Shown: positions 1 through 10,688, counted from the stretch's first letter. The stretch is DNA of 33,289 bases from Diphasiastrum complanatum (GCA_029204225.1 CM055102.1:2288516-2321804); one strand, 5' to 3'. Program-made: numbers and translations. The notes: a model not told the origin generated them from the sequence alone.

Positions 1-19
1 GGTTTAGTGACTGTCCAAT

Positions 20-412
20 CTAACTGTAAATAATTTTGCTGAGGTTTCTTGTAAGGTTCAAGAATGATGCTGATAATACTGGTGGTCCTGCATTGTGAGC
101 TATAAGAGCAACTGTCTGATGATGATTTACATGTTCCTTATCAGGACATGTCTTTTGTGTTTTACAGAGTGTTCTCATGTTGATTCTTGATACTGCCATG
201 GCATTTTCCCTCATGGGATACTCTAGTGTGCTGAGTTTGATCCTTATCCAAGAAAGTGTGCTCGTCACCTGATCTCTGATATTAGAATGGATTGGGACTT
301 CTGAGGGGCTGGTTGTATCCTTCACAACATAAATACGCTTTTTGCTATCTCTATGGACAACATTGAAAGTCTGAGTTCTGCTTCTGAGGATGTTCCTAGG
401 TTGTGAGGCCAA
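20..412 (-). CDS. Unidentified open frame, possible exon
   Basis: A 130-codon minus-strand frame opens with ATG at 412 and closes just inside the left edge. The product is basic and hydrophilic, without a membrane segment or any motif I recognise. A second minus-strand frame just upstream (about 430-540) also reads as protein-like, starting VFFAPSKTRQ and running to LLDIPHNRG before a stop. The two could be neighbouring exons, but I could not find a convincing donor/acceptor pair. No retrotransposon motif is present. It could be part of a host gene, an old transposon, or chance. Confidence 0.25.
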   Translation of the reverse strand: MASQPRNILRSRTQTFNVVHRDSKKRIYVVKDTTSPSEVPIHSNIRDQVTSTLSWIRIKLSTLEYPMRENAMAVSRINMRTLCKTQKTCPDKEHVNHHQTVALIAHNAGPPVLSASFLNLTRNLSKIIYS

Positions 413-1185
413 GACCTTTTCTTCTTAGAATGTGTTACCTCTGTTGTGAGGTATGTCCAACAACCTGTTCAATAACATGATGTACCTTTTGCTGTCAAAG
501 AAATGTTGAGTCTGCCTTGTTTTCGATGGTGCAAAGAAAACCTGCTCATTGTTTGTACTTTGGTATGATTATAGAAGATGATTCTGCTCTGGATTCCCAG
601 CTGTTGCATTTGTAGAAGCATGTCATTTTCTAGAGTGTAATGTGACACACTGGTGCTCTTCTTGTTTAGGAGAGAGAACTCACATGCAAACTAAACACAT
701 CTCTCCATTACAAAAAGAATAGCAGGGAGCTGATTCCTCATGAGACAGCACTGCTGGTCGCACACTACCCACTTGAAGATTTACACAGAGGAAAAGACTC
801 CCACAACGGCCATAGAGAGTTAGTAATGGGACATCTCAACGCCATTTACTCCTCCCAATCATCGTGCTGATGTTCTAGCCGCAAACTCTCAGTACTATGC
901 CTCACCTCCTCTGCGGTGCCCTCTTTGCTTTCCGTAGTTGTTCTCTCTCGTACAATTGTTTCTCAGAGGTGGATATGTACCTACAGGGTGATATGTACTA
1001 CAGGGGACTCTAGATACCATGACAAATTGTCTCTTACTTTTCCAATCAGACAGGCCAATGTCAACCCACATGTCAGGAAACATGCAAACCACAACCTGCG
1101 CACTGAGTGGGTAAGCTAGATATTTGTCCAGGTTTTGCATTGACAATAACCACCTGAAACAAACAAAAAGTAGAAAACCATAAGA
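413..1185. other. Mostly uncharacterised stretch
   Basis: No known gene is visible. A minus-strand frame at about 895-1,146 contains the stretch MQNLDKYLAYPL followed by FPDMWVDIGLSDW. It sits just after a pyrimidine-rich tract ending in TTTGTTTCAG on the minus strand (about 1,156-1,165), which would make a good splice acceptor. It may be an exon downstream of the 1,186-1,692 frame, but the phase of such a join is unresolved. Confidence 0.25.
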
Positions 1186-1692
1186 TCATTTGTTGTTGAT
1201 AGTACCAGGAAAATTGATACAAGCATAATCACGACGAGATCTTTTGGAAGACATGCCAATTTTTTCTTGGTCCTCGTATGCACCGGCATTCTTCATCTTC
1301 TTTTGAAGCTCCACGAAACTGTGCACACAATGGCATGCACAAGCATCTGAAAAAATGCCAAAAATGTATCTGGTAGACGAGGGTCCATCGGAAGAGCTCA
1401 TAAAGGCAATCATTCTTTTTCCTTCATCAAACATGTGGTACCAGTACGTTTCTTTAGCCATGAAACGTCTAAAGCCCTGGTTGTCATTTGGAATGGCATA
1501 TAGTTCCCTCTCGTTCGGTGTGGATGCAAGAACGCGTAAGATTTCACCTTTCCTAAAACCCATAAGATTACATTCACGATTACGACGACGTACCAATGAA
1601 GGTGCTGAACTTGAAGAATGTATTGAAAGCAATGTAAAAAAGAAGTCTATATACCTCGTGGCATCCACAGCAGATGATGCTATCATCTGCAC
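1186..1692 (-). CDS. Unidentified 168-codon open frame
   Basis: This minus-strand frame is protein-like in composition. It has a hydrophobic N-terminal third, then a segment with GFRKGEILRVLAST, ELYAIPNDNQGFRRF and ETYWYHMFDEGKRMIAF, a short cysteine/histidine cluster (CACHCVH) and a basic tail (SSKRSRRDY). I do not recognise the family. The first codons follow GTGCAG, so the N-terminus may be a splice acceptor rather than a true start. There are no reverse transcriptase, integrase or transposase motifs. The opposite strand also has an overlapping 117-codon frame, which I take to be a shadow because its composition is less protein-like. Confidence 0.35.
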   Translation of the reverse strand: MQMIASSAVDATRYIDFFFTLLSIHSSSSAPSLVRRRNRECNLMGFRKGEILRVLASTPNERELYAIPNDNQGFRRFMAKETYWYHMFDEGKRMIAFMSSSDGPSSTRYIFGIFSDACACHCVHSFVELQKKMKNAGAYEDQEKIGMSSKRSRRDYACINFPGTINNK

Positions 1693-1899
1693 TTATCCAC
1701 CATTATGACATTCCCCTTTGCCTTCCAATTAATATTGTATATGACACTACAAAAGGATTTTTCATTGTTTGGGTTTGCAATAGAGGCTAATCTATAGCCC
1801 TTATTGAGTAAAGTCACCTCAGCGTGTTGTATAAAAAAACGAAATAAGGTTTCTCGACATGCACCACACAGGCAAGATGGAAATAGATTCTAATTCCTA

Positions 1900-2480
1900 T
1901 TCAATATCCAAAATCTAAAATTCTCCCAAATCGAAATTTTTGGGTGTATCGATTCTTTGGAATTGGATTTTTTTTGTGTATTGAGTTTTGGGAATCAAGT
2001 TTTTTGGAATCGGATTTTTTTAGTGTATCGAGATTTTATATTGAATTTTGATATTTCATCGTTGGCAAATGGCTAATTTTTGATACCCGAGATTTTCGAT
2101 ACCCAAAAAATCTGATTCCAAAAATTTCGGTATCCAAACTTTTTAATTTCAACAAAATTTGATTCCAAAATTTTCAGTACCCGAGATTTTCAATACCCAA
2201 AAAATCCGATTCCAAAAAAGTTCGACATCCAATATTTCCAATTCCAAAAAAATCCGATACCCGAAATTATCGATACTCAAAATTCGATATCAAGATTCGA
2301 TACCAAAATTCGATATCAAATTCGATTCCAAAAAGTCTGATTCCAAGAATTAGATACCAAAAAGTTTTGATTCCCAAAATTTTGGATTCCAAAAATTGGA
2401 TACCCAAAATTTTTTATTTAAAAAAAAAACGATTCCCAAAATTTTCGATTCCAAAAAAATTCGATGCCCAAAATACCATA
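1900..2480. repeat. Degenerate GATACC/GATTCC AT-rich repeat in both orientations
   Basis: From about 2,090 to 2,480 short units of the form GATACCCAAAA and GATTCCAAAAA repeat many times with variation. From about 1,940 to 2,060 the reverse complement predominates (TTTTGGAATCGG, GTGTATCGAG). The centre is a short non-repeat spacer near 2,060-2,085. The whole is therefore a loose inverted arrangement of a simple-sequence satellite. The open frame at 2,159-2,353 is an artefact of the repeat. Confidence 0.7.
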
Positions 2481-2499
2481 AGAAAGGTCATCTCTTATG

Positions 2500-3740
2500 G
2501 CATGAAATAATGCATGCCTAGGTTTGTGTCAAAAATAGGGGGAGCACGGCGACCGCAGCTCGAAAACCAGCTCGCCGCTTGGACTTTCTGGCTCGAAGAA
2601 TGGTAAACCTCTTGATAGCATTACTAGACTTCTCTCGTGTTGTTAGAGACGATTATCAGCTTGCTCTAAAGAAGTGTGTATGATGTCTAAAGCGTCATTG
2701 GTGATGCAATTTAAAGAATTTGTCATTGTAAAAGATTGTCGCATTATGTTTAACTGCAATTTTGTCTGATAAAAAAATATGCATCTGCTTCCAAAACAAA
2801 TGTTAGTTTGGGATTTATTTTGAGTTTGAAAATTGATTTTTGTTTCTAATACTTATAAACCTTAGTGAAGAAATTGGTGAAAGTAAATCAATATTTCCAC
2901 ACCAAAAGAGATTTGTAATTGATTTGTTTTTTTTGTGAGGATTGAAGTCCTTAATCTCTTGTTCATTCATAATAGTTTCATAAATATGTGCTAAGTTTAA
3001 TGTCCATATTGTCATGTCCGTACATATAGAATACTCTTTTAGACCTAAGAACATGTTTTGGATTATGCCCATCAAAATTGCCATAAAAGCTCGCCAAAAC
3101 TGCCAAAAGCTCGCTAAAAAATTGCACCCCTCTACCAATCTCTCTCAAACTAGATCAAACTCTCATCTCAAGATGGAGCAAGTACAAAGTTTGGGTCAAC
3201 TTGACTCAAGAACACAAAAGTACTCAAAAACACCACAAATGACTCAAATACAATTGGATTGCATGAAACTATGTGGCTATGACCTCAAAAAATTGTCTAG
3301 ATATCAAATAGACAAGATTGGAAAGCTTTTTTTTTCTAAGTTTTTGGATCAAACAAGCATGATATGAGTCAAACGAAATGTGTCAAACCAGGTTGGGTGC
3401 CCTACCCCACCTTGATTTTCTATAACTTTTGATTGGCATGTCAATTGATATGAAACAAATTGCAACACAATCTTGACTCTACTAGCTTTCTAGCAAGCTT
3501 TCTAGCATAGATTTTGGATCTATCTTGGAAGAGAACCAATTGGTCAAAGTTGGCTGTCCTTCACATGCGTCTGAGCACTAAATTCCTTACAGTACCAAGG
3601 CCAGGTCCAATCTTAATGATTATGACCCCTCTTGATCCTAAAATTATAAAGATAGCAAGGGAGATGAAATCTACACTCACTAGATCTTGATTTCGAGACA
3701 AATTTGCACACATAAATTGATAGATGCATGCATATCTTAA
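2500..3740. other. AT-rich stretch, no gene recognised
   Basis: Overlapping frames on both strands at 2,815-3,367 have biased composition and no recognisable domain. Text such as TCAAACTAGATCAAACTC and CTCAAAAACACC looks like untranslated or degraded retrotransposon leader or LTR sequence, but no element boundary could be drawn. Confidence 0.4.
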
Positions 3741-3743
3741 ATA

Positions 3744-3756
3744 GGCTATGATACCA
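3744..3756 (-). promoter_or_regulatory. Possible retrotransposon primer-binding site
   Basis: On the minus strand this reads TGGTATCATAGCC, one mismatch from the plant initiator tRNA-Met complement TGGTATCAGAGCC. It follows CACA, a plausible LTR end. No matching LTR pair or coding remnant was found, so this is a weak call. Confidence 0.3.
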
Positions 3757-5783
3757 TGTGCCTAGCTCCAAATATTGTTTGATAGCCTACGAAAATCTGA
3801 GTTGATCAAGATAGATTTGATAGTGTGCAACCTCTCATGCATGTAGGTCGTGGTAGATCTATTCAAGGTCCTCAAACACCAATTTTAACAATGAAATTAA
3901 AGTGACAAAAGGGAAGGATGCATACCAGCATGCTATATGGAATAGGAAATTTTTTGTTTGCAATCTCCAAAGATAGCACATCAACATGACTCAACAACTT
4001 TACCAAAACTCATGGTTAAAGCCTTCTATGAATATTTGAAAAAACTCATGAGAATATTTTTACAAGAGATTTTTTGGTCTTTGGTGTTGAAGTAGAGAAA
4101 TTGGACAAGTTACTAAGATGTTTCTAAATATGACATGAACTAGTAATCAATTTGACTTCCCTAGAAGACATCTTTTAGAGAAATACAACATGAGAATACT
4201 TCTTATCATGGAACAAATGTTGATCTGGTAGAGGTTGATACTATTAGATGTTTTTTCTAACGAATATTGGATAATCTACAGATTTTGATTTTTGGAGGAA
4301 ATTGAGTGGATAGAAGATCAATGAGTGCATATGCAACTTTCTTTGGAGAGGGAGCAATTTCGAGATATCTTATGACAAGATCCTTGTAAAATAATTAAGG
4401 TGCTATGTATCACATTATAGAAAACTGATTTCAAAAATTTCAATAACTATTGACGGAGACATCTATTTTAGCTCCTAAAAGTAAGTGAAACAATTTTTTG
4501 TCCATGCATATACCTTACAATATGCAATAGGATGCATGGTGGAAACACAACCAACCAAAACATTACGAGATTGAAATTTTTGATTATGCTAGTATAGTAC
4601 CTACAACAAAAGCAATAGTCAATTATAAAACCAACATTCTCAATGGTGTATTAAGAATTGTTGACATCATCTATAAGTTTTATATCACCTTCTTGTGCCT
4701 TGGGCCCCATATTGTTATTTGACATTAGACCATATGGTTGGGGCCCTTCATATATTGTCTTGAACTTATTAGTGATGCACCACGTGATACAATTATTATT
4801 GTGCCTTAAATCCCCTAACTTGTAGGTCCTAGCCCTGATTTGGGCCTCATGAGTATAAATAGGACCTAAGAAATCAATATTGCTGATTAATTATTTGGAT
4901 ACTAGATGCTTTGATTGAAGAGTATTTTTTTTCTTCTCTATAATGGTCATAGTTTGTTCAAGTGTAGTTCTACGTTTCTTGTAACAAGTCTGTGGAAAAT
5001 GTAAAATTCTTAGCACTCCAATGTTGTTGGGTACCTTACAAACTCAATTATCTTTAGTTTTGAAGGCTTCTTTGTATGACTGTTCACGTACTTAACCTCC
5101 AAAATTCAAACCTATAATCTCATCCCTCCTTCCCCGATTTTTCCACCTGAGACAAGATGACTGATACTTTATTTACTCACTCTTATTGTTGCAACTTCTC
5201 GATGCTTGTGAAAAAAAATTGCTCACACACAGAACACCATGTCATATAGATGAGGTCATCTTATTACTATGCTACTAATGAGTGCCCAAGGAAAGTGAAC
5301 AAACTAGCAATAGAGACTCCATACAGGAATGCATCCAAAGCAAGTTGTATAGGCCATGAATTCCATAAAGCACATGAAAGAAGTGGACTTGGAGATGCAC
5401 AAGGATTCCACACTATTTGAAGAAATACTTTGCATATCCTTGTCCAACAAAAAAAAGATCTAGAAATGCAAATGAAATAGAAAATTTCCCATTGAAAAAA
5501 AAATAGCCAAAAAGGAAATCGGGCTTCTCTCCCCAAAACAAGAATCAAACCAAAATTTTGTGGCATTTTTTTATCGCATTTTGTGCAAAAAAAGAAAAAA
5601 AATCGTCGCATTTTTTGCACAAAAAAATTGTCGCATTTGTCAAAAAATTCGTGTCACAAAAAAGAAAAACTGTGTCGGGATTTTCGGGTTTTCATTTAGG
5701 GTTTCCATTTAGGGTTTCGGGTTCTGAATTTTCGAGATTTCTTTTTCAATATTTATGTCGGGATCTTCTATGCCCAAAAAAAT
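3757..5783. other. No gene recognised; LTR-like text
   Basis: No protein family is visible on either strand. At 4,853-4,863 GAGTATAAATAGG is a TATA-box-like motif preceded by a GGGCCC-containing segment, which resembles an LTR promoter. A minus-strand frame at 5,267-5,620 is hydrophobic and poly-T/poly-A driven and is not convincing. At 5,693-5,720 two ATTTAGGGTTTC units (plant telo-box type) lie about 15 bp apart, in a region that on the minus strand looks like a retrotransposon 5' leader. Confidence 0.35.
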
Positions 5784-5794
5784 GCTTGATACCA
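5784..5794 (-). promoter_or_regulatory. Possible retrotransposon primer-binding site
   Basis: The minus strand reads TGGTATCAAGC, close to the initiator tRNA-Met complement with one base missing. On that strand it follows ATTCTCAACT, a copia-like LTR end, and precedes a leader with AAACCCTAAATG units. No coding remnant of this element was found. Confidence 0.3.
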
Positions 5795-6428
5795 AGTTGA
5801 GAATAAGATCAATACAAATAGCATCATATAAACAATAATAGAGACATCAAGTTGATGCTCATAAAACAATTCCAATTAAGTTCCAATACAATCAACAAGA
5901 TGCTGGTTTGCAGACCCTCCTGAGAAGGTAGATAAAAAAATCAACATGGCAGGGTCCCAACACGTTCTGCACCTTACCATGGCATCACATTCTTTGGGCA
6001 TGGACTAGATAGGCTGATTTGCTATGTGCTTGGAGGCCATGACATAGTGCTCTTACTTGTCGTTGTCTTTATCTAAGCCAACACGTTTGTTATAAACAAC
6101 TGTACAATGTTTCTTAAAGCTTCATCCATTTATAGATAATTGAGCCATGAGATGAAAATCTAAACTAAAGCAAAGCATCCCTGAACAGAATTGGAAATGA
6201 CATGCTAGAAGTTATGGCTTGCATCTTCAAACAAACATGTCTATCGTACATGAATACATGTTTCTTTTAATGTTCGTCCTCCTAATCTTAACCGTTAACA
6301 AATGAAAATAGGAACTTAGTAACTCATAACGTAAGTAGTAATGACCGAGGGTCAAATGAATAAAAGCCCCTAATATTGTTTGAGCTTTGTACTAATCCTA
6401 AAATGTTCATGTAGCTATTGAAGAACGA
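5795..6428. other. No gene recognised
   Basis: This is AT-rich sequence directly left of element 1. It may include part of a decayed minus-strand LTR next to the primer-binding-site-like motif at 5,784. No open frame of interest is present. Confidence 0.35.
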
Positions 6429-6433
6429 GCTCT
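6429..6433. repeat. Target-site duplication, left copy (GCTCT)
   Basis: GCTCT lies immediately left of the 5' LTR and is repeated exactly at 11,424-11,428 immediately right of the 3' LTR. Five bases is the usual duplication for Ty3/gypsy integrases. Confidence 0.85.
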
Positions 6434-6796
6434 AGTTATGGACTTGGCTCATTAGATTCGCCGTGTCCATTCTTTTATTCATGCATAAGCAGGCCTAAGG
6501 GCTCTTTTTTATTCATATACTGGCCTTGGGCCCTAGTTGGTCATATTTTTAGGACTCAGTCACGTTGATTTGGAGTGGGGGTCCTCCTATTGGGAGGGCG
6601 CACTATTTTTCCTCCAAATCCTTTTCCCTCCCTTTTTTTAATCCTCTATTTGATTCAAGGAGAGGGTATAAGTAGGGCAGCATTGTATTCCTTTATTCAG
6701 TTTATGATGATTGCTCCTCTTTGGCCTCCTTAAGCATTCTCTTTTCTTGCTTTCTAGCTTAAGTCCTGCTTTCTAGGTGAATCTTAGCTTGTAACT
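6434..6796 (+). repeat. Element 1, 5' LTR (363 bp)
   Basis: It starts AGTTATGG and ends TTGTAACT, so its termini are the 5-bp inverted repeat AGTTA/TAACT rather than TG/CA. A TATA-like box (TATAAG) lies at about 6,667-6,672. It matches the 3' LTR along its length and lacks 9 bp near its 3' end that the 3' LTR has. Confidence 0.92.
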
Positions 6797-6808
6797 TGAT
6801 ATCAGAGC
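6797..6808 (+). promoter_or_regulatory. Element 1 primer-binding site (initiator tRNA-Met)
   Basis: TGATATCAGAGC starts at the base after the LTR and differs from the plant initiator tRNA-Met complement TGGTATCAGAGC at one position. This position fixes the LTR end and the element's orientation. Confidence 0.85.
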
Positions 6809-6817
6809 ACTTTCCTG

Positions 6818-7266
6818 CAGATTGGTGGAGGCTGTCTAGCGCCCTACCACCCATCACTTTCATCGATTTTCTCCGTCCATTTTTTTGCAGATTGGTAGTG
6901 GCTGTCCAGCGCCCTACTGCCCATCACTTTCGACGATTTCTTCATCATTTTTTGCAGTTTTGGGTGGAGGCTGTCCAGCGCCCTGCTAACCCATCACTTT
7001 TGTCAATTATTTTGGCAGGTTTTATTGTTTTTGCAGATTTGGTAGTTGTTGTCCAACGCCCTACTACCTCATCATTTTTGACACTTTTCGTCACCGATTT
7101 GCTGCCCATTTTTTTATATTGATTGGAGGCTGTTCAGCGGTTCTCTTCACCGACTTGCTATCCATTTCGACTATTGATTGGAGGCCGCCTTACTTCAGCA
7201 CCTTTTTCAGCCTATTCTTCAGCATATTGTAAATCTTGGTAGTTGCTGCCCAGTGCCCTATTATTT
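6818..7266 (+). repeat. Element 1 leader: degenerate ~70-bp repeats with hairpin potential
   Basis: The untranslated leader holds at least five recognisable copies of a unit with the core GGCTGTCCAGCGCCCT, followed by CCATCACTTT. GGT-type left arms start at about 6,824, 6,894, 6,963, 7,041 and 7,238, with shorter remnants near 7,124 and 7,178. In each good copy the sequence left of the core can pair with the sequence right of it, and the two arms change together (GGTGG/CCACC, GGTAGT/ACTACC, TGGGT/ACCCA). This looks like an array of small RNA hairpins with a conserved loop. Function is unknown; packaging or translation control are guesses. Confidence 0.7.
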
Positions 7267-7471
7267 TCGGCTTATACCTCTCTTTGTTGGCACTACCGAG
7301 TGGACGACGAATCAACACCCACCCAGGTATTGCTTTAGCCCCTTCATTTTTGATTATTCTCCATCTTGATTGACTGTTTATGTGCCATTTTTGGTGATTT
7401 CGGAAGTTAGACTAAGTTGGGGTGACGACAAACGTCCTCTCCCTTAGGTTTTTCTCTCTTTCTTGGTTTCT

Positions 7472-8851
7472 ATGGCGACTTCTTCATCAGAAGACCCACC
7501 GCAGAGCTCTTCAGATGATCGTTTTACACATATTGATGCCCGCATGGATCATCTTGAGAGTCGTATTGATCGTGTTCTTTCTAGCCTTGAGACTATCCTA
7601 CCACGAGGGGATACCACCCCCCTAGACATTCTTCATCGTCCCAGTAAAGCACCTTTATTTCCTATTTTGAGTACGCCTGCACCTGCCCGTGATTGCCGAC
7701 AGTCTCTTGGTCCTCCTACCGCTGTTTTTTACCATGAGGCTCTTACTCCTGATGATTTTGATGTTTTACGTGTTCGCATTTTGGGGCGAGAGCATATTGC
7801 TTTGGTGGATACTGGCAGTACACAGTCATTTATTAGCAGTTACATTTCCACCAGGATTCGTGCTTCACCTATTTCTGCTACACAGTCTCTCAGTGTCGAG
7901 GTTGCTAGCTCACATACTTTTATCAGCTCTCAGATGTTTCAGGGCTTGGACTATAGCATTGGTGACTTCTCTAGACAGGCATATTTCTATATTATTCCTC
8001 TGGAGTACTATGACATTATTCTTGGTGCAGATTGGCTTTCATCACTTGGTACTGTTGCCGTGGATCTTTCTCAGCAGACATTGTCTTTTACACATGCTGG
8101 TCGACATCATTTACTTTCTGGTATTGATTCCCAAGGTGACTATCAGTTGGTTACCGGGAAGCAGTTTATGCGTAGCCTGCCAAAGGCTCAAGGTGCAACT
8201 CTTTTTATCATTCAGAGTACATCAGTTGCTGCTCCTCCTGCTCCATCCATGGGTCCTCTTCCTCAGGTGATTTCTGACTTATTGCATCATTATTCTGTGA
8301 TCTTTCAGAACCTATGTCTCTGCCACCATTACGAGATGTCACCCACCATATTGATCTTATTCCTGGTGCTATCCCACCTTCTCGTGCTCCATATCGTATG
8401 TCTAAAGATGAACGTGACGAGGTTCAGCTCCAAATTGCTTTTACGTCAGGGCCTCATTGTTCCTAGCCATAGTCCTTTTGGTGCTCCTGTCCTCCTTGTT
8501 GCCAAAAAAGATGGAACCAAATGCCTTTGCATTGACTATCGTGCCTTAAACAAGCTGACTATCCGTAATCAGTATCCTATACCTCATATGGATGACCTTT
8601 TTGATCAGCTTGGCACTTCTTCCATCTTTTCTAAAATTGACCTACGTTTTGGATACTACCAAATTAGGATGCGTCCTTTTGATGAGCATAAGACTACATT
8701 TTGTACTCATTTGGGTTTGTATGAATTTCGTGTTCTTCCAATTGGTGTTCAGAATGGTCCACCGCCATTTCAGAATGTTATGAATAATATTTTACGTCCT
8801 CTTTTAGGTGTTTGTGTCTTAGTTTATTTTGATGACATTCTTGCTTTTTAG
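7472..8851 (+). pseudogene. Element 1 protease and reverse transcriptase (broken, gag-less)
   Basis: I take ATG at 7,472 as the start because the leader ends there and an acidic, possibly coiled-coil stretch follows ([15 protein letters not shown]). There is no capsid or CCHC knuckle. The aspartic protease active site [10 protein letters not shown] comes only about 110 residues in, and ILGADWL follows as the protease C-terminal motif. RT motifs are [22 protein letters not shown] and the catalytic YFDDIL. Two frameshifts bracket about 8,290-8,450, where the conserved pre-RT segment ([18 protein letters not shown]) lies in another frame. The frame ends at a TAG just after YFDDILAF. Confidence 0.88.
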
Positions 8852-9400
8852 TACTTTGTCTGATCATGTAAAACATCTATCATCTGTGTTTGGATTACTT
8901 ATTAAGCATCAACTGTTCGCGAAATTGTCCAAATGTTCTTTTGTGAAAAGAAATCTCATACCTTTGTTTGGACTTCTGAGTGTCAAACTGCTTTTGACGC
9001 TTTACGTCATGCCATTGTTTCTGCTACTGTTATGTGTCTCCCCCAATTTGATCAGCGTTTTATTGTTGAGACTGATACTAGTGCTATTGGTTTAGGCGCT
9101 CTTCTACGTCAGTCCGAGTGTGTTATTGCCTATGAGTCTCGTCGCTTGCGCTCTTATGAGCAACGTTACTCTGTACATGAAAAAGAGCTACTTGTTGTCA
9201 TCCATGCTCTTAAGAAATGGCACCATTATTTGTATCGTGTTCCCTTTGATATCTGATCATCAGTCTCTCTGTTATCTTTTTTCTCAGCGTGATCTTAGTG
9301 ATCGTCAATATTGTTAATTAAAATTTTTACAGTCTTTTCATTTTGATATTTTGTATCGTCCAGGCAAGGCAAACACGGCAGCTGATGCTTTATCTCGTCT
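8852..9400 (+). pseudogene. Element 1 RT tail and RNase H (internal deletion)
   Basis: After the RT stop the frame shows HVKHLSSVFGLLIKHQLFAKLSKC, which is normally followed by some 60-80 residues of RT thumb and connection. Here it runs almost directly into HTFVWTSECQTAFDAL, so that segment is deleted. RNase H follows with VETDTSAIGLGALL and EKELLVVIHALKKW, then a frameshift near 9,250. The domain ends at YRPGKANTAADALSR, about 9,354-9,398. Confidence 0.82.
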
Positions 9401-9599
9401 TCCTCCATTGTTACATAGTATTGTTGGTTCAGTTCCTTCTTGGTTTGATGATTTACCGGCCGCATATTTGTCTTGTTTTGACTTTTCTGATGTTTATCGT
9501 ACCGTCCCCTTTTGTCCTCTCAGAAGTTCCAGGTTTATACTGTTGTTGATGATCGTTTATACCACTTGGTGCTTTATGTATTCCTAGTTCTCTTTCCAT

Positions 9600-10350
9600 T
9601 CGTCCTCAATTGTTGTCTGATGCTCATGCTTCCCCTATTGGTGGCCATTTTGGTTTTTAGAAGTCTTATGCACGTCTTAAGGACCATTTCTATTAGCCAT
9701 CCATGAAGTCTGAGCTAGCCCATCTTATTCGTCATTGTCCTTTTTGTGCCCGTAATAAATATTCCTGTGCTAAGTCCGCTGGTTTGCTCCAGAGTTGGCC
9801 CATTCCTCATCGCTAGTGGACGGATATTTCTATGGACTTTATCCTTGGTCTTCCTCATACCCGTCGTGGTCATGACTCTTGTATGGTGGTGGTGGATCGG
9901 TTCTCAAAACAAGCACACTTTATACCGGTCCGCGCAGTACTATTACAACTGAGCAGTGCGCACGTCTTCTATCAGAGATTTTTCGCCTGCATGGTACTAT
10001 CTGATCAGAATAGTAAGTTTACATCTACATTATGGACAAAGCTTATGCGTATTTTGGATGTACAGCTTCTGATGGGCACTGCATATCATTCTACTGCTGA
10101 TGGGCAGACTGAGGTCCTTAATCGGAGCTTTGAGGATTACCTTCGACATTTCCGGGAAGGATTGGGATCAACATTTATGTTTGGCAGAGTATAGCTATAA
10201 TAGCTCTGTTAGTACCAGCACTGGAGTTTCACCTTTCTTATTGGCTCATGGGTATGCTCCACTTTTGCCAGGGGTGCCCCTTCCTCCTAATGATACACCG
10301 GTTACCATTGCTTCTTTTTTTATCCGGTGCTCACAAGCTTATTGCTAGGG
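9600..10350 (+). pseudogene. Element 1 integrase (broken)
   Basis: The N-terminal zinc module is partly visible (SPIGGHFG and CPFCARNK). The catalytic core has [10 protein letters not shown] for the first Asp, LSDQNSKF for the second and GQTEVLNR for the Glu, in the D,D-35-E order of retroviral-type integrases. TAG stops interrupt it at 9,658, 9,694 and 9,814, and another lies at 10,368. Several frames are needed to follow it. The C-terminal part continues in pieces (STGVSPFLLAHGY, QVGDIVYVRLR) to about 10,680. Confidence 0.83.
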
Positions 10351-10688
10351 CTACTACTCACTTACAGTAGATTCAACAACGCTATCAGATTTCTGTTGAT
10401 CGTCATCGCCGTCATGTTGAGTTCCAGGTTGGTGATATAGTTTACGTCCGATTACGCTTTGCACAGTTTCACTTTGTTCAAGGTCACGCTTCTACTGAGA
10501 AGCTTGCACCATGCTATTATGGGCCTTACTGTATCTTGGATCGCCTCAGCCCTGTTACGTACCGGTTATAGTTGCTTGATTCTACATGAGCCTGTGATAT
10601 CTTTCATGTTAGCCTTTCATGGGCTGCCATTGAGGATGATGCTCCTCGCGATCTCACATTTCCTATAGAGCCATAGCTGTTCCCTTTT

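Noticed and set aside
1355-1708. Plus-strand 117-codon frame
   Set aside because: It overlaps the minus-strand frame at 1,186-1,692, which has the more protein-like composition; treated as a shadow.
5693-5720. Interstitial telomere (TTTAGGG units)
   Set aside because: Only two units, about 15 bp apart; this fits a telo-box-like leader motif better than a telomeric array.
6796-7122. Plus-strand frame overlapping the primer-binding site with repeated AVQRP
   Set aside because: It lacks an ATG start and the repeats reflect the leader's nucleotide units; their spacing (69-78 bp) is not frame-preserving.
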